From Eurosta solidaginis (taxonomy: Eukaryota; Arthropoda; Insecta; Diptera; Tephritidae), in assembly GCF_040869045.1 (NCBI RefSeq), contig NC_090319.1, positions 268,724,897 through 268,788,896 on the forward strand: 64,000 nt of DNA, in the 5' to 3' direction. Positions 44,706-56,447 of this stretch are shown here, piece by piece (position 1 is the first letter of the stretch; each line of letters opens with the position of its first letter). The notes under the pieces were generated by a model that was given only the letters and a program-made list of their open reading frames with translations, was not told the origin of the DNA and ran no database searches. The position numbers and the translations under genes were made by a program.

Positions 44706-46870
44706 GCTAAAAGAGTTGTCTCTGATTTTAAAGTCTTGATATTTACAAGGCTTTTCATAGCCTACACTTTTGACTCAAACTGAAACTAGTCCTCAGGGAT
44801 CTGATGTAGACTAGTCCCGTTCGCGTATACACATTGTATTATTAGTTTATTCATAAAACATCTTCATGGGACATCTAGGAATGACTACATGTGCGTGTGT
44901 GAGATATCGCTTCACTTCAAGCTGCTAGTTATGTGTGTGCATGTATATAGGTTTGGCTGCTTACTGTATTAGTTGTTGTGATTATTTACTAACAGCACAG
45001 TGATGCTAATATTCTTCACAATATGTATCTACATAATACAGACTTACTCAAATAAAAACAAATATTTATGTTTTATCTATCATCCCGGAAGTTCATAACT
45101 AAAGAGATCCAACATGTAAAACTCAAATTGACATTTTGCGTTGGCATCCGAATTGAAAGCCTACAATCGGTGGCATTCGTCGCAGTAAAATGAGGATTGT
45201 TGTTATTGTTCTTAACTACAAACAAACAGCAAGCCAACTAAATGCCAGCCTGTCAATTGGCCAATTGACGTTGAGCCTACAACGAGTACTACTTGCAACT
45301 ATCGGCGGCTTGTATTTATTCAGTGTGACACTGGCGATAAGGCAACGCAGTGATCCAAAATGTGCAGCAGCTTAGCGAGTAGTAGGCAGAGAGGTGAATA
45401 AATAGCTTATCGCGTATCGTTCTGCGAAATACTTGCTTAATGGCAAAAGAATTAGAAGAAAATATACAAATAAATAAAGAACCATTTTCATGTATTTGTA
45501 TATGTAAGAAAATATTTTATTAGAATGATAATGGGAACGCTGCAATAATCATGTAAAGCCATTAGCATGTCGTTATCCCTTTTATTCGCTGTTTATTAAT
45601 TAAAAGTGGAATTTGTAATTGTCGATGCATTGCTTTCGCAGATATTGATTAGATTATTGTCTGTGGCTTGTTAGACTAGTAGAATCTAATTTCAATTAAG
45701 CGATTAGATATGAAGCGTCTTCCAACAATTTCCGTTCCAAGTTCTCGTGCGCATACAATATAACTCGCCCAGCATACAATAAAAGTCGCCGAAGCACATA
45801 CTGCAACGCATCACTCGATCATATCAGTACATCGCCGTTCGGATGTCGCCTTCGTGCTTATTCGTAAACGGCCTTCATACCAGAGATAAATGGCATCAAA
45901 ATAATGTTGGAATGATTCGGAGGCCTGCCACAGCTCAGCACCATACGGTAGTTCATAGATATAACTTGGTTAGAATTATATGTTAGTCTAGTTAAGATTA
46001 TTATATATATGTACATTTTAAATAGATATAAGTTAGGCTTAATTAAGCTCTAATAAATAAATAAATAACAATAATTGTTATGTTGCGTTCTGCTAATCCC
46101 AGTGTTTGTTCTCCATCTAAGTGCAGTGACTAACAAACGTCGCTGTTATGGAGCGGCTAAGGTGTACTCAGTATTTGAGTTCTTTTTGAGTCACATTGCT
46201 GGATTCGATTTAAGTTGTTCGCCTTTTGCGACCGCCCAGTGCTCATATGTATATATATACACACAGGTATCAGTGAGAAGCATTTATTGAATGGATACTC
46301 ATTATGACACACCCTTTAATAGAGACATACAATAAATTAAAATTATTAATGTTGGATGTCCGAAAGTCCTATCATTATTGATTTTAAATATCATGTGTAA
46401 AAGAGAATTAATTACCAGTTCTTTGATCAAACTTCAACTTGTTATGTAGTCGATTAGGTCTGACGTCGACGACGCAGCAAGAGCTACTGAGTTCGATCGT
46501 CACGACTAAATTATTCGAGGGATTTTAACCGTATTGAAGGAGCTGCTAATGCAATTCATTCCTTATCTTATTCAATCCTCCACTTTACGTAACAATGGCG
46601 AGTCCTATTTATTTAGCCAGCGATGCTCTGGCGACTGAAAGTTACTCAAGGAGGGAAGACAAAGTTCAAGTAAAAAATCATTTCCTTTTACATGAAAGTA
46701 TTAACATAATAGAATGAAACAGGCGAGAGGTAAGGGCGAGGGAGATAACGCGTACAATTAGTTGGATTAGTTTGGAAAATTTATTATATACATAGTCGAA
46801 CGGTGTAAGAGAATACTCGGCTGTTCATCCCGCTGCCGTCTTCACTTCATTCATTGATTTTGTAGTGTTC
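44706..46870. other. Unannotated spacer; nothing recognised
   Basis: AT-rich, with small open frames without domains. An AATAAATAAATAA run lies at about 46052-46070. No repeat I can match inside the window. Confidence 0.4.
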
Positions 46871-47199
46871 ACAGGGTCTAACAATCGTGCTTACACCCAG
46901 GGCCGGCAAAACGCGCAAAATCTGTAACGGAAAACTCAGTCGAAAACGAAGGGGAAAAGCTGAGGAGCTGGTAAGCGTGGAGAAAAGAGGCGAAGAGAGC
47001 AAGAAAAAGAGAAGTAGAAAAATATTACAACTAAAACACAGGGACAGCTGGCGCAGCTTGTTACCAAACGGCCAAAATCGCTTGTAAGGTTGCAGAAGGC
47101 ACCTATTTCGTTTCTAATTAAATACACATTACTTTTTTGTTGGTATTTGGTTCAGACGTACACACACACGCACCGTGGCAGAGAATTTTATCTGGTTAT

Positions 47200-47860
47200 T
47201 ATTGCAGTGGGAGCATAACTAACCGCTAATTGATGGAAGGGGTGACAAACGCAGGATTGATGGACATCGTCAAAATGCCGGTGGAATCGATGGACAGCCG
47301 GTGGAACATGGGTGAACGATATATCGGTTGATGAACAGCTCACCGTTGCTGGTGGATCGGTAAAAGGTGATCAGGTTTCTGTGAACGGTGTATCCGTTGA
47401 CGAGGACGTGGTTTGCAGCGTACTAATGTCTTATCGATCAGGAGAGAGGGATTACAGTGGTTGGATGGGCGGTTGGTGGTGGAAATTACGGATCAGTGGA
47501 TGGATTCCCAAGCAACTGGTGGTCGGTTGAATCAAACTCAGGGGAGTCGTGGATGAAGTATCGGCGAGTTGGTTGATGTCAGTGAGTAGGATTAGTGAAC
47601 GTGTGGTTGGTGGAATCGATATCCGGTGAATCGCAGATGGCAAATTGGTTGACATCGATGAATGGGCGATAACGAATGGTTGGATTGATTCCCAAGCAAC
47701 CAGCTTAATCGCCGCTGACGAATCGGTGAATTGTTGGATGTATGTGCATTAGTTGGTGACGCGCAGACTACGAATCCACTCCTGGTTGGTGAAATCGATG
47801 TACGTCGCGTCGCAGCTGAGGTATCGGGGGATTGGTGGAAGTAAACTCAGGTTCAATGGC
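47200..47860. repeat. Degenerate TGGTGGA / GGTTGATG cryptic repeats
   Basis: Irregular returns of GGTGGAATCGAT, CGGTGAA, GGTTGATG, GGATTGATTCCCAAGCAAC (about 47680) and GGATTCCCAAGCAACTGG (about 47503). Unit length is unclear. The open frame at 47312-47530 follows this bias and is not supported as a gene. Confidence 0.45.
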
Positions 47861-47883
47861 CCGAAACAATAACACACGACGAA

Positions 47884-48190
47884 TTGTGGCGAAGGACAAG
47901 CCAAACAAAAGCAGCCACAGAAATTGCAAAACGCAAGTGGTCGTGGATTGGACACTCGATTAGGAGGCCTCCAGACAATATAGCAAGGCAAGCAATGCGG
48001 TGGAACCCGCAGGGAACCAGAAGACCCGGGGCAACAGCGAAAATCTGGCGTAGAACTGTCGATAAAAAATTGGAAGATGCAGGTTACACGTGGAATGCTG
48101 TCACGAGGACAGCAACAAATAGAATAAGATTCAAATCGGTTGTCTAGGCCCTATGCTCCATTAGGAGTTAAGGAAGGAAAGAAGAAGAAG
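47884..48190 (+). pseudogene. Non-LTR retrotransposon ORF2 C-terminal fragment
   Basis: Encodes AKRKWSWIGHSIRRPPDNIA, RQAMRWNPQGTRRPGATAKI, WRRTVDKKLEDAGYTWNAVT and RTATNRIRFKSVV, then a stop, with ALCSIRS continuing past it. This K/RW.WIGH..R.P..NIARQA..WNPQG.RR.G pattern is the C-terminal tail that follows the reverse transcriptase in a group of animal LINEs. No RT motifs precede it, so only the extreme 3' end was copied. The 3' end runs into GAAAGAAGAAGAAGATACC, a likely tail. Confidence 0.75.
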
Positions 48191-48199
48191 ATACCCAGG

Positions 48200-48696
48200 T
48201 AATTTATATGGCGGCATGGTCCTGTAGGTACGGCGGCGGTGGACACGCATACACACCTGTGTCAGGGAGAAAAAGGAGGTAGGAGCTAAGTTCCTTTCAA
48301 ACCCAATCTCCGGATACACCGAAAATTGTTGGGCCACCGACGCCACCCAATGGTCAAAAGTGGCAGACCTCTGCATGATGAGGAAATTACGTCTATTGGC
48401 GCAAAGTGTTTGCGGTAAAGACTTCCTATATCGCAGTCGACAATCTATGAAATGTCAACTGTTTTTATTTAAGCTTAAGGCGATGTTAACTGTATGAGAA
48501 GTTTCCGCACTCGCGGTTAGGCCACTGTCGCGCGAGTGAAATGCATGCATCGTTGTGGTAACTGTATGAATGTGGGGTGGTGATGCTATTGAAGGCGGCA
48601 GTTAAGCACCAATCAATGATAATGATGATGTTGATAGTTAATAGCCATAAAAAAAGAGATAGAGGCAGATAATTTCTTCTTTTCTTTTATATAATA
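48200..48696. other. Spacer before the large Helitron; no gene seen
   Basis: No recognisable domain or repeat; an ATGATAATGATGATG run at about 48618-48635. Host A directly precedes CTAG at 48697. Confidence 0.4.
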
Positions 48697-48761
48697 CTAG
48701 CAGCCCCTGTGCGGCGTTGCTCTCAAAACGGATGTTTATTGTTGTACAAAATAATAACAAA

Positions 48762-49030
48762 TTATACATGAGATATGTTATTGATATTAGAAATGAGAAT
48801 TACTCTAAATATACATATGTGGTATTTATTTAATTCTATAACTTGAAGTACTTCCGAATACACTACATTTTTAGTTTTATTATCTGAAGTTAGCAGTATA
48901 GTTAGATTCTGAGGGTTCCCAGTTCTGGATATTGCAACATACAACTGCCATGGGTGAAACATTCTGCACGCAAGTCAATACCAACATTGTGGAAAGTTTG
49001 GCCTTGTGATGCCTGCTCATTAATAAAATT
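48762..49030 (-). pseudogene. Helitron helicase, C-terminal fragment
   Basis: Reading down from about 49030: NEQASQGQTFHNVGIDLRAE, then, after a one-base shift, PWQLYVAISRTGNPQNLTIL and TKNVVYSEVLQVIE. SQGQTF..VGIDL and LYVAISR.GNP are the last conserved helicase motifs of Helitron Rep/helicase proteins, which lie just before the 3' end of the element. Position 65 bp from CTAG agrees. Confidence 0.85.
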
Positions 49031-51430
49031 ATGGTTGTATATTTTCCTAGCATACTTGTATTGCCACCACGACTGTAATATTAGATTAGAGTGACTACAC
49101 GTTCGAGGATGGCAAATTCAGTTTCGCTTTCGCTTTTAATAGTAGCAATTCTCTACAGTGACATCGCTATAGCCTTCATTCACACGAATACGTTTGACAG
49201 GTTCGGTTTTGAACAGCCTAAGCTACTACCTTGGCAAAACAAGCTACACTGCTAACAACAGGGTTTAAGCTATGTTAGTGTTTCACTCTTCCTTGTGGAA
49301 AGTGCGTATAATTAACTCTTCAGAAAATTCTAGAAATCTTTTATCAAATTTTCCATTAAAGTCGCTCGTGGACATCTTTGGCCTCGGCCAGTTTTGATTC
49401 AGCTTCCGACCAAGTAATTTCGCACAAGCGATATTTATTTGCCAATTAATTAAAAGTTTTTTTTTCGGTGCGCATTGATCGGCACAAGTTTAGTTGAAAA
49501 TAATTTAAATAAAAAGTGAATACAAGTAAAGTTTTGGCATTCGTTTTTTTTCGAGGAGTGCTCTTTGAGCAGAGGCTCTTCGCCTGAGTCGTAAAATTTT
49601 CGGCAACCGGAGGCTTAAATTTTCATTCATCCATTATACACATAGTACGTATATTTATAATACGTGAAGTGCCTTTCCTTAGGCATTTGCGCATATATAT
49701 ATCCCTACTTTGTTTCAACAGAAAAATTACCTGCATCTGTCAAATAAATTATTTAATCGGAGCAGGAACGAAAATCTTAACGACACTTAACCCTCAAATC
49801 AAAGAGACAAATCATTCCCGGCCAGACAACCAATCCCCAGACGAATAAATATAAGCTACCCAGCATCTTATTTAACCAGCGTGACTAGACATATACATAT
49901 ATTTTTACGTCCTCTATTTAATTTGCCCTCGATACATGTATACGTAAACTCTGGTGAAGTTCCGAAGGATTAGAAATTACCTCGTAAATAATTTTATTTG
50001 ATTTGTGTAAATCCACTCAAATTGCATTTGAGTTACAAGACATTTGAGGGAAAACTTTATTTTTTGTGAAAGCGATATAAGCATCTTTGCCCTATAGAAG
50101 GATAACGATACTGGATAGACGCCCGCAAGGGAAATCTGGCTGTTTGCGCAAACAACGAGGGATCGTCGATCGATTGCAAACGGTACGTACGCATTTCTTT
50201 GGTAAACTTTTATAGATCGAAGGGCTTAAATCGCTTAGCACGCTTAAAGTATCTATTCTGACATAGATTTCATTTAATTAAAAATTATTTTCACTCATTT
50301 TCATTTTATTATAAAATCATTTGGCAATTAATTTCACCCAATTAATTGGCCACCCTAATATACGTACATACATATGTACGTTTATCTATTTTTTATTCAG
50401 CGTGCTGAATTGCTCTCACTGCAACAAAAACATATACTAATGTAACGAAGGTTTATATTAAAAATTAATAAAGAGTAAATAATACTATGTTCAAACAGAA
50501 AAATAAATTTATGAAATTTCGATTTGAATTGAGTGCTGTTCATACAACTCGATTTAGCTTGCACAATAGTAATTTGATAGCTGGTTGGCTCATCTCTACA
50601 GCAAGAACATACCTTTGTTCAGACTGTCAAAATAACCACGCACATTATTAGGCGAATGAAATGGAATGAAAACATAAAACTTTTAAATTTTTGTGTGTTG
50701 TACGAAAATGTGTTCAATGTTTTGTTTTCATTTTGAGTTTGCCATCTTCTTTTGACAATCTCTACTCCAGTGAAATGAAAGACATAAAATCAGCTGATGA
50801 GATGAGCCAACCATATAGTTTAGCCATGCGTAACTGACGTTTAAATATACTCAAGAAACACACTTTACAATGTTGCATTTGCAGTTTGAAACATTTTATT
50901 ACGCAATTTTTTTTAAATTGGCAATTTATTATTACAATTTATTATATGACAAATTGCGTAATAAATTGCCCAAATAGTATAAATTGCCAATTTGGTGTGT
51001 GTTTGAACCTAGTATAAGTTTCTTTTGAATGTGATCCACGCGTTGAATAATATGTTAGGTGGGTTGGGAGAGACAAAATCTTTGTACTCTCACACATGAT
51101 TGGGAAGGGAGTGAGAAGGAGATAAATGTCATCTATGTCTCCCAAAATAATGATTTGTTTTCGTGGCGTTTCGTTTCGCAATCATTTCGTTGCATGTTTC
51201 CATCCCCGCAAGAAATGCTGCTTGTCCGTCGGTCCGTTTCGAATGGTATTCTAAGTGGTCTTTTTGGTGTTGTTTCATAGTGCGCTGCCGTAGTTATTGT
51301 AGTCATTTGTTTGGAGTATTTTTCTTTTGGAAGTAAAATACAGTGCTTGATAAATCCCCACCCCAGCCGAAGAGCTTAGCCTGGTTCAACAAGCATGCAC
51401 GCTCGTATGTCATTTCACTGCCGCGGTAAC
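49031..51430. other. Non-Helitron sequence splitting the helicase; mostly unrecognised
   Basis: About 2.4 kb without helicase similarity. It contains an inverted-repeat element at 50482-51015 and otherwise AT-rich sequence. It could be a set of insertions, or the space between two Helitron copies. Confidence 0.5.
50482..51015. mobile_element. MITE-like inverted-repeat element with a second inverted repeat inside
   Basis: The outer ends are ATACTATGTTCAAAC (50482) and, inverted, ATACTAGGTTCAAAC (51015 leftward), 14 of 15 matching. Inside, GGTTGGCTCATCTC at 50583-50596 is perfectly inverted at 50799-50812, with ATAG directly outside the left copy and 2 bp beyond the right copy. The inner pair may be a separate MITE nested in the outer one. 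No coding sequence. Superfamily unclear. Confidence 0.65.
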
Positions 51431-51439
51431 ATCTTCGCG

Positions 51440-51530
51440 AGCCTAAGCATATGGGTACAACGTACATTACAGCCTTGTGATTTATTGATTGTGACTGCAA
51501 AGGAAACCTTCACAGGAAATTGTAACCGTT
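51440..51530 (-). pseudogene. Helitron helicase motif VI fragment
   Basis: Minus strand reads QFPVKVSFAVTINKSQG, the helicase motif VI region of Helitron/Pif1 proteins. The sequence after SQG does not continue as expected (no QT/LKVAG), so a break lies here. Confidence 0.75.
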
Positions 51531-51717
51531 AATATTGGAAAGGTATATCCGTTGGAATAATAGGGGTATGAACGATATCTCTCCGGCCGCAGGACCCGTG
51601 AGGATCATTGCCTCGAGGATATTGTCATGCATTCGTGTTATTTGTATTCTCATTCCATTGCGTAGAGTTGGTAGCTTGAGGTTACACAGCAATATATTTG
51701 GAATATCGTTTTTAACT

Positions 51718-52260
51718 TCAAATTATGGGCGGTATGCCGGAGGGATTAAGCGAATATAAAAATTCAATTGGATAGTGTACGGCATCTTCATTATTAGGAA
51801 CAGTGTCATTTGATATATACTCTTTAACTTCGCCAGGAACTCTATCTAGATTTATGTTATTTATTTCGTCTACAGTCTTATTCCTTTGTGAAATGATAGC
51901 CCGTTCGCATAGCCAAGTATATGGCTTGCTGGATAGCTCTTCAATATTTGGGTAAACTTCTGTTCTTAATTCGCCACCGTTATGTACCACATTCCCAAGC
52001 TTTGAATCTAATATAAATTAGCCGTTCTCAGTGAAAATTTTACCATCTCCAATATCTAATGAAACCTGGGGAAATGTACTTATAGTTCCGTTAAGATGCG
52101 TTCTCATGTTTGTTCTCAGACACAATTTTTCGAGGTGAATCCATAGTAACGATGATTTGAAGCACGATTTAACAATATCAGCTCGAGTTCCTTTCGCCAC
52201 TACTGGCAAAGTCTGACGAAAATTTCCTACAAAAAGGATTGTTATCTCACCAAAGGTTTG
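51718..52260 (-). pseudogene. Helitron helicase, middle region
   Basis: From 52260 downward: FGEITILFVGNFRQTLPVVA (the FRQTLPV helicase motif, usually GGDFRQ), then a KSSLLW..L..L.LRTNMR block. Further on, 51718-51990 gives a short, open stretch, KPYTWLCERAIISQRNKTVD and EINNINLDRVPGEVKEYIS, corresponding to the WLCERAIL..KN..V..IN segment. A stop and a frame change fall between them (near 52015). Confidence 0.82.
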
Positions 52261-52391
52261 TCGTTTGATCTAAGGTATTTTAATGTACGATCTACTGCTT
52301 CAATATGTGCTCGGTTATTCATTATACACTCATCCCACACTATAACAATTATTTTAGCCAGTGACCCGTTCTTTCGAATGGAACAAACCTT

Positions 52392-52700
52392 TTATTCTTG
52401 GAGGGAGACGTTCAAGGGAAATTTAGAAGTGGAGTGGGCTGTTCGATGACCAGATAAAAGAGTCGCTGCAATTCTCGACGATGGTACAGCCAGCGCCACG
52501 TAAGCTTTACATCTGGAATATGCGAGAAGAAGATTAAGTAAAAAGGTTTTTCCACAACCACCAGGAGCATCTAAGAAAAATGCTTGACTTCTTTTGTTTT
52601 CAATGCTGTCAACGACTTCATCATATGTCAGCTGCTGATCCGAAACCATATTCGATATATTAGCTTGAAGGTAGTCATTTAAATAATATACGTAAGTCAC
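52392..52700 (-). pseudogene. Helitron helicase, Walker A segment
   Basis: Encodes QLTYDEVVDSIENKRSQAFF then LDAPGGCGKTFLLNLLLAYS, a clear Pif1-type Walker A (GGCGKT), then YVALAVPSSRIAATLLSGHR and TAHSTSKFPLNV, the usual SSGIAA.LL.GG.TAHS.FK.P segment with changes. ATP binding and DNA unwinding during rolling-circle transposition is the family role. This piece is intact for about 100 codons but isolated by stops. Confidence 0.88.
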
Positions 52701-53164
52701 ATGGGTGCCTCAGGATTGTCTCAAAAGAGCATTCCGGCCATTGAAGATCACGATTTGGGGAAGGCAACCCAAAAGTGAATAAATCTTTTTCGCAAACGCC
52801 TATTACTTTGTCCTCGATGCCAATCAAACTTTAAAAGAAATGTTAACTACTTATTCAATCATTATCATAATAGTTGTACAATTTTTTCTAACCTTGATTT
52901 ATTAAATTTTTGAAATTTGTAGATCGGGATCGTTACGCCTTCTGCGTTCATTGAAAGGGAAGTCTTCACAGAAGTCATCCTTGAACATGTTCCCTAATAA
53001 CTCAGCATTTGACGGCTGACAAAAAACTATTAAAATGGAAAATAACTCTCCTAGCCTTGGCGGTGGCAAAAGAGCTGCCTCAGCTATGGCATTTTTCCCA
53101 ATGGTCGCCGTTTTCCAAAAGTTGTAGTTCTCAGCAAGCGACCTGAAAAGTTGGGAAAACTACA

Positions 53165-53400
53165 CCATTTACAGTCCTAAGCTTTCAATAGAGGTAGGAC
53201 CTCGAATATTGTGAAGCAATAAACGTATATAAAAGCATTGCATTTGATTGGGGTGTAGATTGTAAATTCAACCAAGCGCCGAGTTCTTTTTAATCGCTGG
53301 ATTACCTTCAATAAATATTCCGCGCTTCCTTCTGGAAAATTTATTATTGCTCCACGTATAATAAGATGGCACTTCATGATAAAGAAGTGTTTTCGCAAAA
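53165..53400 (-). pseudogene. Helitron Rep-helicase linker region
   Basis: In shifting frames: LLYHEVPSYYTW near 53390, FSRRKR at about 53345, IYNLHPNQMQCFYIRLLLHN, then IRGPTSIESL at about 53185. This is the conserved ARSLLYSE.P.YYVW / R.K / HP...E.FYLR.LL....GPTSFE.L region of Helitron proteins. At least two frame changes. Confidence 0.75.
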
Positions 53401-53518
53401 GAATCGGTAGCGCATAGTTAAAAAAATGCCATCAACATAGTTTTAGGGGGGTTTTCCATAACTCGGTGTACATTATCTTCCGAGAAGTACACTCCTTGCC
53501 CATTCTCTAAATGCACTG

Positions 53519-53932
53519 CTAAGTGTACAACAGTTGGATATCGCTCATGGTTGGGAAAATCAAAAAAAAACGCCAGAACGACTCTGAAGTGCTTATATAC
53601 CGAGCGTTGAGATATTTTTGAATCTCATCCGGAGTATTTTGAAAAGAAAATGTAGCTTGATCTGTGCCCTTATTAACATATTTGCAAATGTATTTAATAG
53701 CTTTAACGGAATGACAGTATTCAAAATTAATATGTACCGAAAAACATCGCATGAGTACAGGGTAATAAGGAACATCCCATCTATTGTCTATCCTGGTCAT
53801 AGTTCCACGTACATCAAGGTCGGAAGTATTACCTCCGTTCTCCTCCATCTTCGCCAGACTGCGTCTCAGCGCTATAATTGCGGGGAAATCTCTTCACACA
53901 TTTTCCATATGCCATGCATGGGGAAAATATAT
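53519..53932 (-). pseudogene. Helitron Rep domain, two-tyrosine part
   Basis: From 53932: SPCMAYGKCVKRFPRNYSAE (Cys pair region), then TMTRIDNRWDVPYYPVLMRC, FSVHINFEYCHSVKAIKYIC and KYVNKGTDQATF. KYICKYVNKG carries the two tyrosines, three residues between them, expected of the Rep nuclease active site. The solo LTR interrupts the coding sequence directly upstream of SPCM, and the first 170 bp of this segment are repeated at 54128-54301. Confidence 0.86.
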
Positions 53933-54127
53933 TGTCACGGATATTAGCATCACTAAGCTATACCATCACTAAGTCGATGCTAAGGCCATGCTAAGCGATA
54001 TTTACGTCAATAATCAAATCATGTATACACATATATAAGGCAGCCGAGAGATGTCACACACAGATGCATTTACTTATACGCCTATGTGTGCGCGAGAGAC
54101 TGTAAACTACAAACATTCACATATTAC
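53759..54127. repeat. 369-bp tandem duplication, copy 1
   Basis: GGGTAATAAGGAACATCCCA at 53759 recurs at 54128. TGTCACGG falls at 53933 and 54302, offset 369. The unit covers the end of the Rep fragment and the first ~195 bp of the LTR, so it arose after the LTR had inserted. A few substitutions separate the copies. Confidence 0.93.
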
Positions 54128-54496
54128 AGGGTAATAAGGAACATCCCATCTATTGTCTATCCTGGTCATAGTTCCACGTACATCAAGGTCGGCAGTATTA
54201 CCTCCGTTCTCCTCCATCTTCGCCAGACTGCGTCTCAGCGCTATAATTGCGGGGAAATCTCTTCACACATTTACCATATGCCATGCATGGGGAAAATATA
54301 TTGTCACGGATATTAGCATCACTAAGCTATACCATCACTAAGTCGATGCTAAGGCCATGCTAAGCGATATTTACGTCAATAATCAAATCATCTATACACA
54401 TATATAAGGCAGCCGAGAGATGTCACACACAGATGCATTTACTTATACGCCTATGTGTGCGCGAGAGACTGTAAACTATAAACATTCACATCAATA
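54128..54496. repeat. 369-bp tandem duplication, copy 2
   Basis: Second copy, continuous with the remainder of the LTR at its right end. Confidence 0.93.
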
Positions 54497-55028
54497 ATTC
54501 AATCATTATGTATCTACATAAACGAATAAATAATTGCGTCTACACATATGTACAATGTAATACGAGCAGCGGAGAGTCAATGCACAAACACATGCATAAA
54601 TCTGAGATACTCCTATAAATATGCAATGAGAAAAACTATAAAATTTTGCAATTGTAGTTACAGCTGAGATGTTTGAGAGCTAATGGACTAGTAGATTCTG
54701 GAAGCGCCTAGAAGATGCGAATGTTAAAATCAAAGGGTATAAAAGGCGACAGATGTAGAGGCGCTGAAATTCAGTTTGATTTGAGCTGTCAAGCAGTTTT
54801 CGATTGGGACGCTATCTGGCGAGCAATAGCAATATTATTTTGAAGTATTACTTTAAGCTATCAGTTTGGTTATTAAGCCAGCTAGTTTAAGAGTATAAGT
54901 GTTATTGTGAAGTACTTTAATAAAGGCCATTTTTCCATTATTCAATATTGGAGTTATTTATTCAACAGTTTAGTGATACGAACTTAGCAAAAGGGCAAAT
55001 AATAGGATTTGCAAGTAAATTCGTTACA
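54302..55028. mobile_element. Solo LTR (Ty3/gypsy-type layout) inside the Helitron
   Basis: Starts TGTCACGGATATTAGCATCA and ends AAATTCGTTACA, a TGT..ACA pair. It is flanked by ATAT at 54298-54301 and 55029-55032, a 4-bp target duplication. It contains a candidate AATAAAGGCC signal at about 54919. Helitron coding sequence stops on one side (HGPCGQHN) and resumes on the other (SPCMAYGKC), which fixes the borders. No internal retroviral genes, so it is the product of LTR-LTR recombination. The first 195 bp also occur at 53933-54127 through the tandem duplication. Confidence 0.8.
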
Positions 55029-55267
55029 ATATTATGTTGTCCACATGGTCCATGTGTCATATTTTTGCACACAATTTCGTACAGGAGTGGGTCATCGCGT
55101 TGGCTGGGTATTTCAACACAAATAATGCTATCTATTTCGTGTGGTTGAATTTTCGTCTGTAGCCAAAGCAATATATGACAATGCAGTAACCCACGTTTTT
55201 GCCATTCTACTGAGACCGTGTGGCAAACAACTCCTCCAAATATGCATTTTTTGGTTAAAATAAACAT
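55029..55267 (-). pseudogene. Helitron Rep domain, HUH part
   Basis: Encodes TKKCIFGGVVCHTVSVEWQK and RGLLHCHILLWLQTKIQPHE, then KNMTHGPCGQHN. HCH in EWQKRGLLHCHILLW is the metal-binding HUH motif (usually H-A-H in EFQKRGLPHAHIL). Cys in the middle is a mild departure. Ends at the LTR target site. Confidence 0.86.
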
Positions 55268-55557
55268 TAGCTTTCCATTTTTAAATCAAGTACTCTAACT
55301 ACAATATCTTGTCGATCATAAGGCTTTTGTGATTCAAAAAGCCCTTAAGTTAATTCTGGCCATTCAGCATTACATGTGAATGTTATAAATAAATCAGGCG
55401 TCCATAATGACGGGCATATGTCATCGCGTCTTGTGTTTTTTCCTGCATATAACGCGCTGAGCCCGTAAATGACGATGGAAGTATAACTTTTTATCCTATA
55501 GTAGAAACATTATTATTAGAATCTTCATTGATAGCATCACGTAAGAGTATATATTCT

Positions 55558-55746
55558 TCAGCACGTAGTTTTCACTGATTTCTGCGTATGAAATTCAATC
55601 TTTTGGAAATCATCTTCAGAGTATTGATTCAATAAATTTTTAAAATAATGAAGGTGATTTAAACAGTTTTCTCTGATCATGAACCGGTGAGGATAGAACT
55701 GCATGCAATATATATATTTTTTTTGATCACAATTTGGCATGTTCAA
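55558..55746 (-). pseudogene. Helitron pre-Rep region fragment
   Basis: Reads YPHRFMIRENCLNHLHYFKN then LLNQYSEDDFQKIEFHTQKS, matching the R..RLFQQY.VD.Y.KIE segment that precedes the Rep domain. Flanking frames are broken. Confidence 0.7.
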
Positions 55747-56228
55747 AAATTATCCGTCTTCTCCTCTTACAAACATGGTCGGATATTGAAGAGGATCATA
55801 CGCTTGATGTAACTCAGAGACTCATTGGATTTGCCCTGTGCGACAGTGCAATACAATATCTCTAGGCCCCTTGTCTTCGTCTATCAAAAGGACGGCTACT
55901 TCATTTACTTAAAGCTTGAAATTAATGAATTATACATGTGCAATAAATTTTGAAGCATTTCAATAACTTCCTCATTTAACGACGGATTCATGTTTGAGCG
56001 AATAGATGTTTGGTCAGCTTAAGAAAAAAAATAAATTTGTAAGTATTTAGAAAGTACCTGCACTCGAATTTTGTACATCGGCATGAATTTTTTAAATAAG
56101 CTATTGTACTTTCTTTCATTATTTAGAAAATGCTTTGATAATGGATGATTACCAAGAATTAGGGACATTAGCGGGTTCCGTGGCTCCTGAAGATTAGAAA
56201 TAATAATTTTACCTCCAGCATAAGGCGC

Positions 56229-56447
56229 TTAGCTATTCCATTTTTTCGCACCGCAATGTACACAAACCACATTCATTCTTCCTATTTGAAGGTCTTTTGA
56301 ATTAGGATAATCTATATTTGCATGGTAACCAAACGCGCATCTATTGTAAAACAAATAAGCCCGCAGCCGTTCTTCTACACGATATGAAGCAGCCGTTAAC
56401 GTATTGTGCGGTGTTTTCCGGGATAGTCTCGTTCGGGCTTTCGGCAT
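56229..56447 (-). pseudogene. Helitron N-terminal zinc-finger-like region
   Basis: Starts with a Met, MPKARTRLSRKTPHNTLTAA, and includes NRCAFGYHANIDYPNSKDLQ, then IGRMNVVCVHCGAKKW. The M...C..CGA..W pattern near the N terminus is typical of Helitron proteins. The Met at 56445-56447 is the only start that precedes it, so it is a plausible original start. Confidence 0.75.

Noticed and set aside
47312..47530. 72-codon plus-strand frame with GVSVDE-type repeats
   Set aside because: Reflects the degenerate TGGTGGA cryptic repeat in this region.
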